From Chitinophagaceae bacterium (GTDB taxonomy: Bacteria; Bacteroidota; Bacteroidia; Chitinophagales; Chitinophagaceae): DNA of 34,163 nt. This document shows, piece by piece, positions 32,709-34,163 of the stretch. The stretch covers positions 1 through 34,163 of the forward strand of contig JAEUVK010000048.1 in NCBI GenBank assembly GCA_016787135.1. The letters run 5' to 3'. The notes under the pieces are model-generated. The model was not told the origin of the DNA. It saw nothing but the letters and a program-made list of their open reading frames with translations, and did not search any database. A program made the translations under genes and the position numbers. The stretch's first letter is position 1, and each line of letters opens with the position of its first letter.

Positions 32709-33863
32709 ATGATATTTCAACTGAATGAAGAACAATTGATGATTCAAAAGGCCGCCCGGGATTTTGCACAAAATGAATGTTTGCCGGGGGTAATTGACAG
32801 GGATGAGCATCAAAAATTTCCCCATGAGCAGGTAATGAAGCTCGCGGACCTGGGTTTTCTGGGTATGATGGTAAAACCTGAATACGGTGGCGCCGGTATG
32901 GACACGATCAGCTATGTACTGGCGATGGAAGAAATTAGTAAAGTGGATGCGAGTGTAAGTGTAGTGATGAGTGTTAATAATAGCCTTGTCTGTTATGGTT
33001 TGCAGGAATACGGTACAGAAGAGCAAAAACACAAATACCTCACCCCTCTTGCGCAGGGGAAGAAGGATGGTCAATTATATATCGGAGCTTTTATGCTCAG
33101 CGAACCTGAAGCAGGAAGTGATGCAACATCACAAAGGACGACTGCAGAAGATAAAGGCGACCACTATTTATTAAATGGCACAAAGAACTGGATCACTAAC
33201 GGAGGAACGGCATCTGTTTACCTGGTGATGGCGCAAACCGATCCGTCCAAAGGATCAAAAGGGATCAACACATTTATAGTGGAAAAGAGCTGGCCGGGAG
33301 TGGTGGTAGCAGCGAAAGAGAATAAACTTGGTATCCGCGGCAGTGATACGCATACCGTCATGTTTAATGATGTGAAGGTGCCGAAAGAGAACAGGATAGG
33401 CGAAGATGGCTTCGGTTTTAAATTCGCCATGAAAACATTGGCAGGAGGCCGTATCGGGATTGCTTCGCAGGCGCTGGGTATTGCCAGTGGCGCTTACGAA
33501 CTGGCAAAGAACTATTCCAAAACAAGAAAAGCATTTGGTACAGAGATCATGAACCACCAGGCCATTGCTTTCAAGCTGGCGGATATGGCTACAAGAATTG
33601 AAGCAGCGAAATTATTGTGCCTGAAAGCTGCATGGGAAAAAGATAACCACATGGATTATGCCTTAAGTTCATCAATGGCCAAAGTGTATGCATCAGAGAC
33701 AGCGATGTGGACAACCGTAGAAGCCGTGCAGATTCACGGTGGTTATGGTTTTGTCAAAGAGTACCATGTAGAACGTTTGATGAGAGATGCTAAGATCACG
33801 CAGATATATGAGGGAACGAGTGAGGTGCAAAGGATAGTGATCAGCAGGTCTATTTTGAAATGA
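32709..33863 (+). CDS. acyl-CoA dehydrogenase
   Basis: A flavin enzyme that introduces the alpha-beta double bond into acyl-CoA in the cytoplasm, passing electrons to electron-transfer flavoprotein. The 384 residues have the helical N-domain (GFLGMMVKPEYGGAGMD), the FAD signature FMLSEPEAGSDA and WITNGG, GIRGSDTHTV in the beta domain, and the C-terminal helical domain with RKAFGT, IHGGYGFVKEY and the catalytic Glu368 in IYEGTSEVQR. This catalytic position is that of short/medium-chain enzymes rather than isovaleryl-CoA dehydrogenase. Exact chain length is not predictable. Divergent from the ccm operon. Confidence 0.95.
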   Translation: MIFQLNEEQLMIQKAARDFAQNECLPGVIDRDEHQKFPHEQVMKLADLGFLGMMVKPEYGGAGMDTISYVLAMEEISKVDASVSVVMSVNNSLVCYGLQEYGTEEQKHKYLTPLAQGKKDGQLYIGAFMLSEPEAGSDATSQRTTAEDKGDHYLLNGTKNWITNGGTASVYLVMAQTDPSKGSKGINTFIVEKSWPGVVVAAKENKLGIRGSDTHTVMFNDVKVPKENRIGEDGFGFKFAMKTLAGGRIGIASQALGIASGAYELAKNYSKTRKAFGTEIMNHQAIAFKLADMATRIEAAKLLCLKAAWEKDNHMDYALSSSMAKVYASETAMWTTVEAVQIHGGYGFVKEYHVERLMRDAKITQIYEGTSEVQRIVISRSILK

Positions 33864-33890
33864 ACAGGCTTTTTAACTTTTATCGTTAAG

Positions 33891-33916
33891 CCGTTAGCCA
33901 TGCGTTAACGGTTTTT
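33891..33916 (+). terminator. terminator of the acyl-CoA dehydrogenase gene
   Basis: CCGTTA (33891-33896) and TAACGG (33906-33911) pair around a nine-base loop and run into TTTTT. It lies 28 bases after the stop codon. Confidence 0.65.
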
Positions 33917-33917
33917 C

Positions 33918-33948
33918 TTTGCTCCCATGGGATTGCTTTGCATCTTTG
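33918..33948 (+). promoter_or_regulatory. promoter of the YggS-like gene
   Basis: TTTG (33918-33921), a 19-base spacer and CATCTTTG (33941-33948; seven of eight -7 positions) fit the Bacteroidota promoter spacing closely. The ATG at 33964 is 16 bases on. Confidence 0.55.
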
Positions 33949-33963
33949 CAATCAAATATTCAT

Positions 33964-34163
33964 ATGCCGGTCAACCAGGAAGCGTATCGACAGATACAAG
34001 AAGAATTGAAAGCAAAAGATGTAACACTTGTTGCTGTTTCAAAAACAAAGCCAGTGGAAGACGTTCTTGCACTCTATGATCTTGGTCACCGTGACTTTGG
34101 AGAGAATTATGTGCAGGAGTTAGTTGAAAAATACGAGCAATTACCAAAGGATATCCGCTGGCA
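33964..34163 (+). CDS. YggS/PLPBP family PLP-binding protein, 5' part
   Basis: Only the first 66 codons lie in the window. The frame opens with ATG at 33964 and reads [20 protein letters not shown], then [10 protein letters not shown], in which Lys27 is the expected PLP-binding lysine. [20 protein letters not shown] follows, the next conserved block, and the frame runs open to the edge (IRW). The family has no known catalytic activity and maintains pyridoxal-phosphate and amino-acid balance. A promoter and the preceding terminator show it is a separate unit. Confidence 0.9.
   Translation, partial: MPVNQEAYRQIQEELKAKDVTLVAVSKTKPVEDVLALYDLGHRDFGENYVQELVEKYEQLPKDIRW

Overview
The window reads as ordinary chromosome from a member of Bacteroidota, most likely Chitinophagaceae or a close relative (inference). 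The grounds are repeated -7 boxes of the Bacteroidota type (TAnnTTTG) close to start codons, few Shine-Dalgarno sites, a secreted metalloprotease with a type IX secretion sorting domain, an N-terminal Gln on almost every secreted protein, HU-CCDC81 and DUF4294 family proteins, and a tmRNA whose tag ends in YAMAA. No insertion sequence, prophage, plasmid gene or CRISPR array was seen. Genes are tightly packed and no gene-free stretch exceeds about 290 bases.

Layout. 1-364: tmRNA lacking its first few bases. 528-2356: an orphan NarL-type response regulator, a tiny lipoprotein and a DnaQ/ExoX-like exonuclease. 2443-8059: a polyprenol-phosphate mannose synthase-like glycosyltransferase, an EamA transporter overlapping a SAM methyltransferase, and a secreted S9 peptidase. 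8155-12336: an unrecognised protein, a histidine-phosphatase lipoprotein, the E2 subunit of a 2-oxoacid dehydrogenase and CinA. 12397-15734: PBP4-type DD-peptidase, a DUF6526 membrane protein, a site-2 protease and a YbgC-like thioesterase.

15913-21272 is a three-gene operon: a 1012-residue periplasmic TPR protein, an outer-membrane barrel, and a membrane-anchored HU-CCDC81 protein that lacks the SPOR domain usual in its family. It is the most system-like unit in the window. 21325-24561 holds a zinc-ribbon methyltransferase, a glutaminyl cyclase lipoprotein and an M43 metalloprotease. 24635-26556 is the aguB-aguA pair that makes putrescine from agmatine. 26724-29490 holds a fatty acid desaturase, the bacillithiol deacetylase BshB1 and a DUF4294 protein. 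29568-32468 is ccmE-ccmF for cytochrome c maturation. 32709 to the end holds an acyl-CoA dehydrogenase and the 5' part of a YggS/PLPBP gene.

The features least explained by routine annotation are small repeats: two different ones inserted in frame in the E2 linker, one of them flanked by an 8-bp direct repeat; a REP-like inverted repeat just upstream of the E2 gene; and inverted copies of a heptamer-type repeat on both sides of bshB1. Also notable are the CXXXY-type CcmE, two convergent gene pairs whose stop codons abut in the same TGATCA palindrome, and the glutaminyl cyclase encoded among several likely substrates.
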